A stretch of DNA of 64,000 nucleotides from Acidithiobacillus caldus ATCC 51756 (GCF_000175575.2 NZ_CP005986.1:1185549-1249548); one strand, 5' to 3'; counted from the first letter of the stretch, positions 45,762-55,143 are shown. A program made the numbers and translations. Notes: generated from the letters alone by a model not told the origin.

Positions 45762-46601
45762 TCAGCCGCGCTGCTCGATGTTTCCAGCCATTATCGGATC
45801 TCGGCCCAGTTTACTCGGATTTTGCGGCGCGACCACCACGATGCTCACACGTCGGTTCATGGCCAGCCCGGCAGCGGTGTTATTGGGTTCGATGGGATGA
45901 TACTGGCCGTAACCTGCCGCGACCAGATGTTCCGGATTGACACCCTCAGCGATGAAGAGCTCCGTCACCGCCACCGCCCGCGCCGCCGAGAGGTACCAGT
46001 TGGAAGGAAACTGCGCCGTGCGGATGGGTAGATCGTTGGTGAAGCCATTGACCTGGATCTGGTAGGGCACGGTTTTGAGAATTTTTGCGATGGCCGCGAG
46101 ATTTTGCTGGGCTTCGGGCGTCAGCGTGGCTTGGCCGGAGGGAAAGAGTATCTTGGCATTGAGATCGATGACGACGCCCAGTGCGCTGCTGTGTATGGCC
46201 ACACTCCCGTCGCGTATGAGCGGCTGCAAAAGCTTCTCCATCTGCTTTTGGAGTTGCTGCAAGTCCGTGTTGCTCTTGGGAGCTTGGGCCTTGGGGCTGA
46301 CCACTCCTTTGGCGACGCTCGGAGTTGCCGCAATCTTGGCGACGGCGGGCAGCGGCGGCAACTTCAGAACCGAAGTGGGGCCCGCGCTCTCGGCTGGATT
46401 CTGCACTGGTGTGATACTCATGGGATGGCCGGTAAAAGCGGAGACCAGCGTCTCGGATAGCACCCGGTACTTGCCCTCGTTGACGGAGGAAATGGCATAC
46501 ATGACGACGAAGAAGGCGAAGAGCAGGGTAATGAAGTCGGCGTAGGAAACCAGCCAGCGCTCGTGATTTTCCCACTCTTCCTCTTGCTTGCGACGCGACA
46601 T
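45762..46601 (-). CDS. motB: flagellar motor stator protein MotB (MotB/MotD type)
   Basis: 279 residues. One N-terminal membrane helix contains the proton-binding D22 in SYADFITLLFAFFVVMYAIS; the plug region follows, then a Pro/Ala linker, then the OmpA-like peptidoglycan-binding domain (VNGFTNDLPIRTAQFPSNWYLS and RRVSIVV). D22 indicates proton, rather than sodium, coupling as the default, though this is not decisive. The start at 46601 has AGGAG 8 bases upstream. The partner motA is not adjacent: upstream is the divergent ycgR gene. The wording is close to MotD of two-stator bacteria. Confidence 0.9.
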   Translation of the reverse strand: MSRRKQEEEWENHERWLVSYADFITLLFAFFVVMYAISSVNEGKYRVLSETLVSAFTGHPMSITPVQNPAESAGPTSVLKLPPLPAVAKIAATPSVAKGVVSPKAQAPKSNTDLQQLQKQMEKLLQPLIRDGSVAIHSSALGVVIDLNAKILFPSGQATLTPEAQQNLAAIAKILKTVPYQIQVNGFTNDLPIRTAQFPSNWYLSAARAVAVTELFIAEGVNPEHLVAAGYGQYHPIEPNNTAAGLAMNRRVSIVVVAPQNPSKLGRDPIMAGNIEQRG

Positions 46602-46678
46602 ATCCGGATCTCCTGTAGGGATGCAACGATGAAGTATTAGACGGTGCTCGGGATTTTTCCAGAACCGCAACCGGTGGA

Positions 46679-46694
46679 TGGCACGAATGCTGCT
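46679..46694 (+). promoter_or_regulatory. sigma-54 promoter of ycgR
   Basis: TGGCACGAATGCTGCT matches the -24/-12 consensus TGGCACGRNNNTTGCW at all fixed positions but one (C for the first T of TTGC), with GG and GC 10 bases apart. The predicted start is near 46705, about 28 bases before the ATG. Confidence 0.8.
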
Positions 46695-46732
46695 TTGACA
46701 CCGCCATCGTCATCGTAGTAGGGAGCCTGGTC

Positions 46733-47464
46733 ATGGATACACATCCGGACTTCATCAACGCCTTGTTCTCGCCCGCTCAGCGGCAGGAAAGGACGCAAGG
46801 TCCACGCCTTCTTGCCGACCTGCAGCAGCATCGCCATCTGCAGGCGCTCGTCACTCGGCCCATGTGCTATGCGCAGACGGAGTTGCTGAGTGTCTCTGAG
46901 CCCGACGGCCCAGTCATCGATGAGCTGCGTCCCGATGCCGCGCAGGCGGCACTCCAGGCGGGATCGGAACTGCTGTTGTGGGGATTGGCCCGTGGCATTC
47001 CCACGGGTATTGCCGTGCGGATGGTGCGCCACGAAGTCTGGCAGGGCTATGGCGCATTCCGTCTGCTGTTGCCGGTACAGATCTACCAATTGCAACGCCG
47101 TCAGAGTCTGCGCGCTGAAGCGCCATCGGATATGCGCGTGACCTTGCAGCGCCGGGGCGCGAGGACCCTGGACGGGGTAGTGCGAGACGTCAGCGCGGGC
47201 GGCCTGTCCTGCCGTGTCGCGGTACCACGCGACTATCCCCTGAGTGTGGGCGAGGTTTTGGAGGCCGTGCATTTCGATTTTGCGGGCGAACGCCAGGTCG
47301 TGCGGGCACAGATACGTCACCTGCAGGGCCCCTTGCGTCACTCCGGCGCGATCCAGCAGGACCTGGGTCTGGCCTTTGCGGCCGCCCCGGCACAACTGCA
47401 AGAGCGGATAATCCACTATGCCATGCGCTGCAATCGTCAAGAATTACGCCGCGCCTACCTGTAA
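46733..47464 (+). CDS. ycgR: YcgR-type flagellar brake, PilZ domain
   Basis: 243 residues. An N-terminal YcgR domain (about 10-118) precedes a PilZ domain with R123-x3-R127 in QRRQSLR and D152, S154, G157 in DVSAGGLS. When c-di-GMP binds, such proteins act on the motor or stator to slow swimming. It is divergent from motB and driven by a strong sigma-54-type element, consistent with co-expression with the flagellum. It converges on fliW and overlaps its 3' end by 21 bases. Confidence 0.88.
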   Translation: MDTHPDFINALFSPAQRQERTQGPRLLADLQQHRHLQALVTRPMCYAQTELLSVSEPDGPVIDELRPDAAQAALQAGSELLLWGLARGIPTGIAVRMVRHEVWQGYGAFRLLLPVQIYQLQRRQSLRAEAPSDMRVTLQRRGARTLDGVVRDVSAGGLSCRVAVPRDYPLSVGEVLEAVHFDFAGERQVVRAQIRHLQGPLRHSGAIQQDLGLAFAAAPAQLQERIIHYAMRCNRQELRRAYL

Positions 47465-47935
47465 GGAGCCATCGTCGTCGCGACGGTATAGTTGTAGGCA
47501 GTGGTCGTGCAGGGTCACCGGGAGCCCTGCTGCAGGCTCTGTGGGCAAGCCCCTGGTGGGTGCGCGTTCCAGGATGATCTGGTGGAAACTGTGCCGGGCC
47601 GCGTCGAAGAGGAGGGGAGCCTGATGGTGGGCCCGTAACTCCTCACCCGGTGCCTGGGGGAGAATGACCATGACTAGAACCGTGGGATCGACGCTGCTCT
47701 GACCCGGTATCTGTTTTCTGTCGTAGGTCAGGCCAAAGTTTAGCGGGTCCGTGAGCAGGAAGGAAACGTTCGCGTCTGCCAGAGACTGTAACCAAACGAA
47801 AGGTCCCTGCTCGCGTAGATGCAACAGGGCATAGTCCGTGTACTGTGCAAAGCCCAGAAGGGGCGGATCACTGCGCCAGCGACAGCGCTCCGGAATGCAC
47901 AGGGGGCCGAAACGGGTAGAGAATGGGGTATTCAT
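47444..47935 (-). CDS. fliW: flagellar assembly factor FliW
   Basis: 163 residues of the FliW fold (GFAQYTDYALLHL, PFVWLQSLADANVSFLLTDP and DPTVLVMVILPQAP). FliW binds CsrA and flagellin in turn, so that CsrA is released to block flagellin translation when flagellin accumulates. The gene overlaps csrA by 4 bases, the classic arrangement. Its final 21 bases overlap the convergent ycgR end. Confidence 0.9.
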   Translation of the reverse strand: MNTPFSTRFGPLCIPERCRWRSDPPLLGFAQYTDYALLHLREQGPFVWLQSLADANVSFLLTDPLNFGLTYDRKQIPGQSSVDPTVLVMVILPQAPGEELRAHHQAPLLFDAARHSFHQIILERAPTRGLPTEPAAGLPVTLHDHCLQLYRRDDDGSLQVGAA

Positions 47936-48219
47936 GACCTGTCCTCGTGCGGGATGGCTTCCGTGCCGGACTCTGCTGCGGGGATAATCTGCTCCCGCAG
48001 CGGGTGCTCCTGAAGCCAGCGGTCCAGATCCGCGGGATTGGTGTGGGCGGCGCGATTGCCCTCACGCACGCTTTCGCGTAGTTCCTCGCGGAGGATCAAC
48101 AGGTCTCTGCGGCTTTCGATGCCGATGCGAACCTGTCCATCCTCGATCCGAGTCACCACGATACGGATGTCGTCGCCAATACAGATGGCTTGACCACTGC
48201 GACGCGTGAGTACCAGCAC
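47932..48219 (-). CDS. csrA: carbon storage regulator CsrA, extended C-terminus
   Basis: 95 residues, longer than the usual 61-70. The RNA-binding core (residues 1-47: LVLTRRSGQAICIGDDIRI, then VRIGIESRRDLLILREEL) is intact, including an Arg just after the GIESRRDL block. The extra C-terminal 35 residues are charged and of unknown role; an extension is common in the FliW-dependent CsrA branch. The start is GTG 48219, 1 base after the flgN stop, and depends on translational coupling as no binding site is evident. Confidence 0.88.
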   Translation of the reverse strand: MLVLTRRSGQAICIGDDIRIVVTRIEDGQVRIGIESRRDLLILREELRESVREGNRAAHTNPADLDRWLQEHPLREQIIPAAESGTEAIPHEDRS

Positions 48220-48220
48220 G

Positions 48221-48616
48221 TCAGGCGCTGCCCAGATGATGACCCTGGGACGCGGTCATGACCTGGCCGATCCCATCATATAGCGGCAAATCCCCGCCGA
48301 AGAGCACTTGCCAGGCGCCCTCATGGAAGCGTCGCAGGGTAGCGATGAGTCGTCCGTTGTGTTCGTTCTGGCGCCGGAGTTCAAGGAGCAGATCCTGTCG
48401 GACGCGCCAGAGATCATCGTCGGTGGGGGAAGTGTGCGACCAGCGTGTCGCCGAGCTCTGGAGTTGGTCGTACAGCCGCAGCTTTTCGGCGGAGAGTCGT
48501 TCCACCTCGCTCCAATTGCCGTCTTCCAGCGCCTGCCGCTCCTCAACCATCAGGGTCAGCGCTTGCCGAAGCAGGTCGACCTGTCGCTGCAGGCTGGGAT
48601 CGGGTGTGGTGCTCAT
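48221..48616 (-). CDS. flgN: FlgN-family flagellar export chaperone
   Basis: 131 residues, helical, with the FlgN layout: an N-terminal long helix pair (LRQALTLMVEERQALEDGNWSEVERLSAEKL) and a C-terminal helix (NGRLIATLRRFHEGAWQVLFG). FlgN carries the hook-filament junction proteins FlgK and FlgL, both encoded downstream on the other strand. It overlaps flgM by 4 bases, the standard pairing. Confidence 0.82.
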   Translation of the reverse strand: MSTTPDPSLQRQVDLLRQALTLMVEERQALEDGNWSEVERLSAEKLRLYDQLQSSATRWSHTSPTDDDLWRVRQDLLLELRRQNEHNGRLIATLRRFHEGAWQVLFGGDLPLYDGIGQVMTASQGHHLGSA

Positions 48617-48945
48617 GCACCGGAGGCCTTGTTCTTGGGCAACATCTGCAATTGATCCTGACGCAGACCTTTGGCTATCTCGGCGGGTGATGCACGGTAG
48701 CTACCCGCGGCGATGGCGGCCTGGATGGCTGCCAGGTCGACCCGGGCGGGCCGGCTGTCGCCCACCTGCAGCGTCTGCGCTGCTGCCGAAAGGGTAACCT
48801 GGTCCTGTATCGGCGTGTTGGCGCCAGCCGATCCCTGGGCGCGCGCGGTGCTCTTGTCGCCGGCCGTTCCGGACCGCTTGGCGTCGCCGGGATTCTGCAC
48901 TTCACTCGGTGTCACAGCACCGTGGTAAGGCGTAATGCTGGTCAT
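48613..48945 (-). CDS. flgM: anti-sigma-28 factor FlgM
   Basis: 110 residues, disordered and Ala/Gly/Thr/Gln-rich in the first half; the second half holds the sigma-binding helices (DLAAIQAAIAAGSYRASPAEIAKGLRQDQ). FlgM holds FliA inactive until it is exported through a completed hook. The start at 48945 (MTSITPYHG) is preferred to the longer frame to 48996. A loosely sigma-28-like sequence, tcaagttc with gtcgtaga 15 bases after the tcaag, lies about 35-65 bases upstream on the minus strand. Confidence 0.88.
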   Translation of the reverse strand: MTSITPYHGAVTPSEVQNPGDAKRSGTAGDKSTARAQGSAGANTPIQDQVTLSAAAQTLQVGDSRPARVDLAAIQAAIAAGSYRASPAEIAKGLRQDQLQMLPKNKASGA

Positions 48946-49028
48946 GACGGATGTCTCCACTCGGGCTTCACCAGTGTCTACGACACATTGAAGCAAGAAC
49001 TTGAGTTGAATTCAAAAAAGATCGCTCC

Positions 49029-49739
49029 TCAAAAGGGCACCCGCACCGTCGCCACGGCAGTGACCGTCCCCCGGACGACGCGACCGGACTGCAGGTTGCG
49101 CACCAGGATACTCTGTCCGGGATGGCCGTTTTCTATGGCTTGCGCCAGGGTGGTAATGCGTACCCCGTCACCCTCTGCCACCAGAGTGACGTTGTTACCA
49201 CCGTGCACCCAGATGGGTGCGGCCAGCATGCTCTGGGTGATGGGCTGTCCGGCCACGGTGCCGAAACGCAGGGTCCGCCCCGTGGCTTCGCTGAGGCTGG
49301 ACAAAGGCGTGCCAGCCAGGCTTGCCGCATTTCCAGGCATGAGAGCAAGATCGCCGGCGGTGAGCACGGTTCCCGCCGTCAAGGAGTGGGCGGCGACGAC
49401 GATTTTCTGGCTCTGTACGATCCGCACGGGCACGTAGACGGTCCAAGGCACCGGTTTGGCGCACTGGACCGCAACGGTCTGCGCGGAGTACGGGTCGCCG
49501 GTGCCGAAGAAGCTCAGTTCGAGCCGCTGGCAGGAAGGATACTGGACACCCGCGGGGGGGCCGCCCAAGCGCAGATCGGCGGGCGTCGGGTGATTGGGAT
49601 TCTGTTCCCCGACAAAACGCTCGACGGCCTGGCGAATGGTCGCCGCACTTTCACTGGTGGTCGCGGCGCCAAAGACAGGCCATGTGAGTAGGGTCACCGC
49701 CAGACCCATCCAGCGGCAAGCGGAGAACCAAGTCAGCAC
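49029..49739 (-). CDS. flgA: P-ring assembly chaperone FlgA
   Basis: 236 residues with an N-terminal signal peptide (about 1-25) and a C-terminal SAF domain (about 120-236: VVAAHSLTAGTVLTAGDLALMPG and GRTLRFGTVAGQPITQSML). FlgA acts in the periplasm to help FlgI form the P ring. It heads the minus-strand set flgA-flgM-flgN-csrA-fliW and diverges from flgB. Two Cys (CQRLEL and VQCAKP) likely form the family disulfide. Confidence 0.92.
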   Translation of the reverse strand: MLTWFSACRWMGLAVTLLTWPVFGAATTSESAATIRQAVERFVGEQNPNHPTPADLRLGGPPAGVQYPSCQRLELSFFGTGDPYSAQTVAVQCAKPVPWTVYVPVRIVQSQKIVVAAHSLTAGTVLTAGDLALMPGNAASLAGTPLSSLSEATGRTLRFGTVAGQPITQSMLAAPIWVHGGNNVTLVAEGDGVRITTLAQAIENGHPGQSILVRNLQSGRVVRGTVTAVATVRVPF

Positions 49740-49944
49740 CTTTCTGTAACCTCACGCACATTCCTGTATCGGTCCAAGCTCAAGCAAAACACGCGCCAGG
49801 ATTTTTTCTCGACGACGAGGACGCCTGCTACGTTTCGTGCCTGGCCTCGCACGGCAGCGGCAAAGCCTTGCCGCCAGATGCCCCGTTTTTGCCGCCGGAC
49901 CGGCAAAGCGGCTTTATGACCTCGACATAAGCCCATATCTGCTT

Positions 49945-49960
49945 GGGCACGCTCCTTGCT
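49945..49960 (+). promoter_or_regulatory. sigma-54 promoter of the flgBCDEFGHIJ operon
   Basis: gGGCACGCTCCTTGCT has a perfect GGCACG and TTGCT with GG and GC 10 bases apart. The start would be near 49971, about 24 bases before flgB. This places the rod/hook operon in an RpoN-dependent class of the flagellar hierarchy. Confidence 0.85.
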
Positions 49961-49994
49961 ATGTCGCTGTAGGTAGTTTTCTGGAGTTCTGCCC

Positions 49995-50408
49995 ATGACG
50001 AGCTTATTGGATCAAACGCTGGACCCACTGGCGGATGCCCTCAAGGTAAGTGGTTATCGTCAACAGCTCTTGGCGGCGAACATAGCCAATGCCAACACCC
50101 CGAACTATCGGGCTGTGGATATTCCCTTTGCAAAGACCTTGGCAGCCGTACAACGGGGTGCTGAGGGCAGTCTGCCCATGAAGACCGACAGTACTCGCCA
50201 GTTTTCGGGCATCGCCCCTGGTCAGAATCTTGCTGCCTTCGTCCAGTATCAGCGCGGCAATGCGGTGGGGCTCGACGGTAACTCGGTGGATATGGATCGT
50301 GAGCAGGCGAGTTTTCTGAAGAACAGTATTGGTTATCAGGCGGACGTCACCTTCCTCACGGGCAAGATCAAAACCTTGCTATCCGCCATAACGGGTACCA
50401 CGCAATAA
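49995..50408 (+). CDS. flgB: flagellar rod protein FlgB
   Basis: 137 residues. The N-terminal rod signature is [19 protein letters not shown], and the C-terminal helix ends in [20 protein letters not shown], as in FlgB. It is a proximal rod component exported by the type III system. GGAG precedes the ATG by 7 bases, and a sigma-54 promoter lies directly upstream; this is the first gene of the long operon. Confidence 0.94.
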   Translation: MTSLLDQTLDPLADALKVSGYRQQLLAANIANANTPNYRAVDIPFAKTLAAVQRGAEGSLPMKTDSTRQFSGIAPGQNLAAFVQYQRGNAVGLDGNSVDMDREQASFLKNSIGYQADVTFLTGKIKTLLSAITGTTQ

Positions 50409-50434
50409 GTTTCAACGCTTCGGGGGGTGTACGA

Positions 50435-50851
50435 ATGTCTCTATTTTCCGTATTGGATGTTGCAAGTTCTGCACTGACGGCGCAGAGCTATCGGCTGAAT
50501 GTCGTGGCCAGCAACCTGGCCAATGCGAATTCCGCCACCAGTTCCGATGGTCAGCCCTATCGCGCGCGCGAGGTGGTATTCGCGGCGACGCCGCTGCACT
50601 CCGGTCAGGCGCCAGCGGGGGTCGAAGGTGTCCAAGTGGCTGGCGTCGTTGAAAAACCTGGCCCTTTGAAATTGGTATACGAGCCAGGCAACCCCGCTGC
50701 CAATGCCGAAGGCTACGTGCAAATGCCCAACGTCAATCCGGTGGATGAGATGGTCAACATGATTTCGGCATCGCGGGCCTATCAAGCGAATGTGAATGTC
50801 ATGAATACCACCAAAGCTCTGCTACAGAAAACGCTGACCCTAGGAGCATGA
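50435..50851 (+). CDS. flgC: flagellar rod protein FlgC
   Basis: 138 residues with the flagellar rod signature [11 protein letters not shown] and the C-terminal FlgC wording [20 protein letters not shown]. It forms the rod with FlgB and FlgF. It follows flgB by 26 bases, with GGGGGG upstream of the ATG. Confidence 0.95.
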   Translation: MSLFSVLDVASSALTAQSYRLNVVASNLANANSATSSDGQPYRAREVVFAATPLHSGQAPAGVEGVQVAGVVEKPGPLKLVYEPGNPAANAEGYVQMPNVNPVDEMVNMISASRAYQANVNVMNTTKALLQKTLTLGA

Positions 50852-50852
50852 C

Positions 50853-51548
50853 ATGTCCATCAGCCAACTTACCTCCGCTACCAATCCCTTTTATGCCTCA
50901 TTGCAGGGTTCTGGCACTACCAGTTCTGGAAGCGCGAGTTCCGGTAGCAGCGGCCTGGCCAGTGCCAGCACCTTCTACAATTTGCTCGTCACCCAACTGA
51001 CCAATCAGGATCCGCTCAATCCCCTGAGCAATCAGGACCTGTCGGCACAGCTTGCACAATTCAGCGTTGCCAACGGGGTCCAGGCCATTCAATCGTCTTT
51101 GACCGGCCTCATGAGCCAGATCAATCAAAATCAGGGTCTGCAGGCTGCCTCGCTCATCGGCAAATCGGTCACGACCTCGGGAAATCGGTTGCAACTTAGT
51201 GATGGCTCGGCGACGGCCGCCTACGATCTGGCCTCCCCAGCCAACTCGGTGAACGTGCTGGTGCAAAATACGGCGGGGCAGACTGTGGCAGTGCTGCCCC
51301 AAGGCCCCCAGGGCGCTGGTCTGCAAAGCTTCAGCTGGAATGGTCAGGACAATCAGGGCAATCCCTTGCCAGCCGGTGCCTATCAATTTTCGGTGCAAGC
51401 GACAGGGGCCAATGGCCAGCCCGTGAGCAGCACGAGCTATATGTCGGGCGTGGTCCAGAGTGTGACCCTTGGCAGCAGTGGGCCAACCTTGCATTTGAGT
51501 GGAGTCGACGGTTCTGTCCCATTCAACGCAGTTCAGAACATTCTTTGA
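50853..51548 (+). CDS. flgD: hook-capping scaffold FlgD
   Basis: 231 residues. The N-terminal FlgD signature FYNLLVTQLTNQDPLNPLSN (about 43-62) and the core beta domain with ASPANSVNVLV and WNGQDNQGNPLPAGAYQFSV are present. FlgD caps the growing hook and is shed after completion. One base separates it from flgC. Confidence 0.94.
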   Translation: MSISQLTSATNPFYASLQGSGTTSSGSASSGSSGLASASTFYNLLVTQLTNQDPLNPLSNQDLSAQLAQFSVANGVQAIQSSLTGLMSQINQNQGLQAASLIGKSVTTSGNRLQLSDGSATAAYDLASPANSVNVLVQNTAGQTVAVLPQGPQGAGLQSFSWNGQDNQGNPLPAGAYQFSVQATGANGQPVSSTSYMSGVVQSVTLGSSGPTLHLSGVDGSVPFNAVQNIL

Positions 51549-51559
51549 GGAGAGGGATC

Positions 51560-52819
51560 ATGGGTGCTTTTTCTACTGCCTTGAGCGGACTGCAAGCGGC
51601 CAATACCGATCTGCAGGTGCTTGGAAACAATATCTCCAATGCCAATACGGTAGGATTCAAGAGCTCCAACGCAGAGTTTGCCGACGCCTACGGCGCGGCG
51701 CTGGTAGGCTCGGCACCGACCTACGGACAGGTGGGTATAGGTACGCGGGTCATGACCGTAGCTCAGCAGTTTACTCAGGGCAACATTCAAACCACCAATA
51801 ATCCGCTGGATGTGGCCATCAATGGGAATGGTTTTTTTCAACTGAATTACAACGGCGATATTGTCTATAGTCGTAATGGGCAATTCCAGCTGAATTCCGG
51901 CGGGGTGATCGTCGACGGTAATGGTGCCGAGCTTTTGGGAATCCAGGCACAGAATGGAAAGCTGACGGGTGCTACGGGCCCTCTGACCGTCAGTCAAAAT
52001 GCACTGCCACCGCAAGCGTCATCGGGAATCACGCTGGCCTTGAACCTCAATTCTACCAACCAGAATCTGTCCGGTGCTGCTTTCAATATCAACGATCCCA
52101 ATACCTATAATTACTCCACCAGCAACACCATCTACGATAGCTTGGGCACCCCGCAGCTGGTAACGACCTACTACCAGTTGGTTTCGGGTGGTACCGGGTC
52201 CACCACGGCGACCTCCGGCGAAACCTGGAATGTCTATTACTCTGCCACCGGCACTACGGGCAGCGGGGGAATTACCTCCGGCTCACTCGGTCAACTGGTT
52301 TTTTCCAGCACGGGGCAGCTGGTTTCTGGCGGTCCCTTCAATGTCAATCCGCCCCTCAATTGGCAAGATGGGGCGCAAAGCAGCACGCTCAATGTATCCT
52401 ACAGCGGCAGTACGAATTACAACGCGCCCAATGCCGTAGTGTCGGCTACCACCAACGGTTATGGCGTTGGCCAATTGACGGGACTATCCATTGACCCCGG
52501 CGGTAATATCTACGCACGCTACAGCAACGGCCAATCGCAGGTGCTTGGGCAGATTGCCCTGACTCGGTTTGCCAACAACAACGGCCTGCAGAATCTGGGG
52601 AACAACTACTGGGCGTCCAGCTACTCCTCCGGATTGCCGTTGAGTGGTGCTCCCGGTAGCACCAACCTGGGGGTCCTGCAGTCCGGTGCGGTGGAGCAGT
52701 CGAATGTCAATCTATCTCAAGATCTCGTCAACCTCATCGTCGCCCAGCAGGCCTATCAGGCAAACGCCCAGACCATCAAGACCCAGAATACCGTCGTCCA
52801 GACCTTGCTCAGTTTGTGA
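51560..52819 (+). CDS. flgE: flagellar hook protein FlgE
   Basis: 419 residues. The start MGAFSTALSGLQAANTDLQV and rod/hook signature NNISNANTVGFK are typical, as is the C-terminal D0 helix ending NAQTIKTQNTVVQTLLSL. Between them lies the FlgE core (NGFFQLNYNGD at 90-100). ATG 51560 follows GAGAGG; the frame extends 5 codons upstream only. The Ser/Thr/Gly/Asn-rich middle is the surface domain of the hook. Confidence 0.95.
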   Translation: MGAFSTALSGLQAANTDLQVLGNNISNANTVGFKSSNAEFADAYGAALVGSAPTYGQVGIGTRVMTVAQQFTQGNIQTTNNPLDVAINGNGFFQLNYNGDIVYSRNGQFQLNSGGVIVDGNGAELLGIQAQNGKLTGATGPLTVSQNALPPQASSGITLALNLNSTNQNLSGAAFNINDPNTYNYSTSNTIYDSLGTPQLVTTYYQLVSGGTGSTTATSGETWNVYYSATGTTGSGGITSGSLGQLVFSSTGQLVSGGPFNVNPPLNWQDGAQSSTLNVSYSGSTNYNAPNAVVSATTNGYGVGQLTGLSIDPGGNIYARYSNGQSQVLGQIALTRFANNNGLQNLGNNYWASSYSSGLPLSGAPGSTNLGVLQSGAVEQSNVNLSQDLVNLIVAQQAYQANAQTIKTQNTVVQTLLSL

Positions 52820-52832
52820 CCGGTAGGTCTCC

Positions 52833-53573
52833 ATGGATACCCTATATATTGCAATGACCGGCGCCAAGGCGATTCTGGAACGCCAGACCGCCACGGCAAA
52901 CAATCTGGCCAACGCCAATACCACGGGATTTCGGGCGGAAATGGCGCAATTTCGCGCTCTGCCCGTATATGGCCAGGGATTGCCGACCCGGGTGTATACC
53001 GCCACCACCGGGGAAAGCTGGGATTTTCGCAGTGGTCCCATCGTGCGCACGGGCCGGGCCTTGGACGTCGCGGTGAACGGTCCGGGCTGGATGGCGGTAC
53101 AGGCACCCGATGGAAAGGAGGCCTATACGCGAGACGGCAATCTCCAGGTCAACGGCCAAGGCCTACTGGTTACGGCAACCGGGCATCCGGTTCTGGGCGT
53201 CAATGGGACGCCCATATCCTTGCCGCCCATGAGTCATCTCACCATTGGCGCCGATGGCGTGATCTCGGGTATTCCGGCCGGTAATCTGCCGGACGGCCTG
53301 ATGGCCATCAATCAGATCAAATTGGTCAATCCTCCCGCCAATCAGCTGCGCCAGAGTAGCGATGGCCTGTTCGTCAACGTCGATGGTAAGGCCGCGCCTG
53401 AGGATGGGAAGGTAGTGCTCGAAAGTGGCGCTCTGGAGGGCAGTAATGTCAATCCCATCCATGCCATGGTCCAGATGTTGCAAGACAGTCGCCAATTCGA
53501 GATGCAGACCAAGTTGATGCAGACCATTTCGCAGGATCGGGATGCAGCCAATCAGATCCTGATTCTCTCCTAG
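52833..53573 (+). CDS. flgF: flagellar rod protein FlgF
   Basis: 246 residues. The N-terminus [30 protein letters not shown] and the C-terminal [26 protein letters not shown] are FlgF hallmarks. It is a proximal rod subunit. It lies 13 bases after flgE. Confidence 0.93.
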   Translation: MDTLYIAMTGAKAILERQTATANNLANANTTGFRAEMAQFRALPVYGQGLPTRVYTATTGESWDFRSGPIVRTGRALDVAVNGPGWMAVQAPDGKEAYTRDGNLQVNGQGLLVTATGHPVLGVNGTPISLPPMSHLTIGADGVISGIPAGNLPDGLMAINQIKLVNPPANQLRQSSDGLFVNVDGKAAPEDGKVVLESGALEGSNVNPIHAMVQMLQDSRQFEMQTKLMQTISQDRDAANQILILS

Positions 53574-53587
53574 GAGGAGTTTTTACC

Positions 53588-54373
53588 ATGATGCGCTCCT
53601 TGTATGTAGCAGCAACTGGGCTTGAAGGTGAGCAGACGAAGATGGATGTCATTGCCAATAACCTGGCGAACGTCAATACCACCGGTTTCAAGCAGTCACG
53701 CGCTGTGTTTCAGGATCTCCTTTATCAGAATCTACGCCAGCCCGGTGCGCAATCGTCCCAAACGACCCAATATCCCTCTGGGCTGCAATTGGGTACCGGA
53801 GTGCGGGTGGTGGCGACGGAGCGTCTCATGACCCAGGGTAATCTCACGAGCACGGGCAATGCCCTGGATCTCGGTATCAATGGGCAGGGGTTTTTCCAGA
53901 TCATGCAGCCGGACGGCACCATCGCCTATACCCGCGACGGTACCTTCCAGCTCAATAATCAGGGCCAATTGGTCACCAGCAATGGGTATCTCCTGCAGCC
54001 GCCGGTGACCATCCCTCCCAACGCCCAGAGTATCACCATCGGCACCGACGGTACGGTATCGGTGGTTCTGCCGGGACAAAGCCAGCCGCAACAGGTGGGG
54101 AGCATACAGCTTGCCAATTTCATCAATCCCACGGGCTTGCAAAGCATCGGAGACAACCTGTACCTACAGACGGGTTCATCGGGTGCACCGCAAACGGGAC
54201 AGCCCACCCTCAACGGACTGGGCTCGGTGCAACAGGGCTATCTGGAGTCTTCCAATGTCAATGTGGTATCGGAACTCGTGGACATGATAGCGACCCAGAG
54301 GGCGTACGAAATCAACAGCAAGGCGGTGTCCACCTCGGATTCCATGTTGGGTTACGCCATCCAGAATCTCTGA
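53588..54373 (+). CDS. flgG: distal rod protein FlgG
   Basis: 261 residues, the near-invariant FlgG length. [20 protein letters not shown], then [16 protein letters not shown] and the FlgG-specific [14 protein letters not shown] region are clear. It ends with [25 protein letters not shown] precedes the ATG. It builds the distal rod that passes through the P and L rings encoded next. Confidence 0.96.
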   Translation: MMRSLYVAATGLEGEQTKMDVIANNLANVNTTGFKQSRAVFQDLLYQNLRQPGAQSSQTTQYPSGLQLGTGVRVVATERLMTQGNLTSTGNALDLGINGQGFFQIMQPDGTIAYTRDGTFQLNNQGQLVTSNGYLLQPPVTIPPNAQSITIGTDGTVSVVLPGQSQPQQVGSIQLANFINPTGLQSIGDNLYLQTGSSGAPQTGQPTLNGLGSVQQGYLESSNVNVVSELVDMIATQRAYEINSKAVSTSDSMLGYAIQNL

Positions 54374-54397
54374 AGAATCCCGCCCTGGAGGGAACTC

Positions 54398-55135
54398 GTG
54401 AACGCGACACCGTCTGGCTCAGCCGCCTGGCTCCGTGGAATTCTGCAGCTGACGACGCTGCTCTTGGCCGTCCTGTATCTGTCGGCCTGTGCCGAGATGG
54501 GTGGCGGTCATCGCAATCTCAAGCCATTGCAGCCCCTCGCCATTCCGGCGGAGCCTGCATCGCTGAATGCCCATCCGGCCAATGGCGCCATCTGGCAGGA
54601 CGGCACCAATGTCTCCTTGTTTTCGGATAATCGAGCAAACCGGGTGGGTGACCTCATCACCGTGTTGATTCAGGAAAACTCCAGTGCCTCCAACAACACC
54701 AACACGGCCATCAATACGTCCGACAGCCTGTCGGCGGCACTCACGAATTTCTTTGGCATCACACCGGCTTTTGGCAGTGTAGCGGGGAAGGCTTTCAGCC
54801 CGAGCATGGGTGCTACCAGTGGCCAGAAATACGGTGGCACCGGTGCGACGACCCAGAGCAACACCTTTACGGCTACCCTGGAAGCGACGGTGGTGCGCGT
54901 CATGGGTAACGGTAATCTGGTCATCGAAGGCTCGAAGGAAGTCATGCTCAACGGCGGCCATGAGTTCATTCGCGTCGCCGGGGTGGTGCGTGCCGCCGAC
55001 GTTACCCCCCAGAATACCGTTTACTCCACACAAATTGCCGATGCACGGGTGGAATACAGCGGCGATGGGACCATATATTCCGCCGCCCGCATGCCGTGGC
55101 TGGCACGATTCTTCCTTTCTCTCTGGCCGTTCTGA
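54398..55135 (+). CDS. flgH: L-ring lipoprotein FlgH
   Basis: 245 residues from GTG 54398, supported by GGAGGG six bases upstream. The N-terminus is a lipoprotein signal with lipobox LSAC and lipidation at C31. Conserved FlgH wording includes ANRVGDLITVLIQENSSASN and FTATLEATVVRVMGNGNLVIEG. It forms the outer-membrane bushing of the flagellar rod. Confidence 0.95.
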   Translation: MNATPSGSAAWLRGILQLTTLLLAVLYLSACAEMGGGHRNLKPLQPLAIPAEPASLNAHPANGAIWQDGTNVSLFSDNRANRVGDLITVLIQENSSASNNTNTAINTSDSLSAALTNFFGITPAFGSVAGKAFSPSMGATSGQKYGGTGATTQSNTFTATLEATVVRVMGNGNLVIEGSKEVMLNGGHEFIRVAGVVRAADVTPQNTVYSTQIADARVEYSGDGTIYSAARMPWLARFFLSLWPF

Positions 55136-55143
55136 GAGAGGAC

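Noticed and set aside
49829-49850. possible sigma-54 element on the minus strand upstream of flgA (ggcacgaaacgtagc)
   Set aside because: GG and GC are 11 rather than 10 bases apart and the TTGC part is degenerate.
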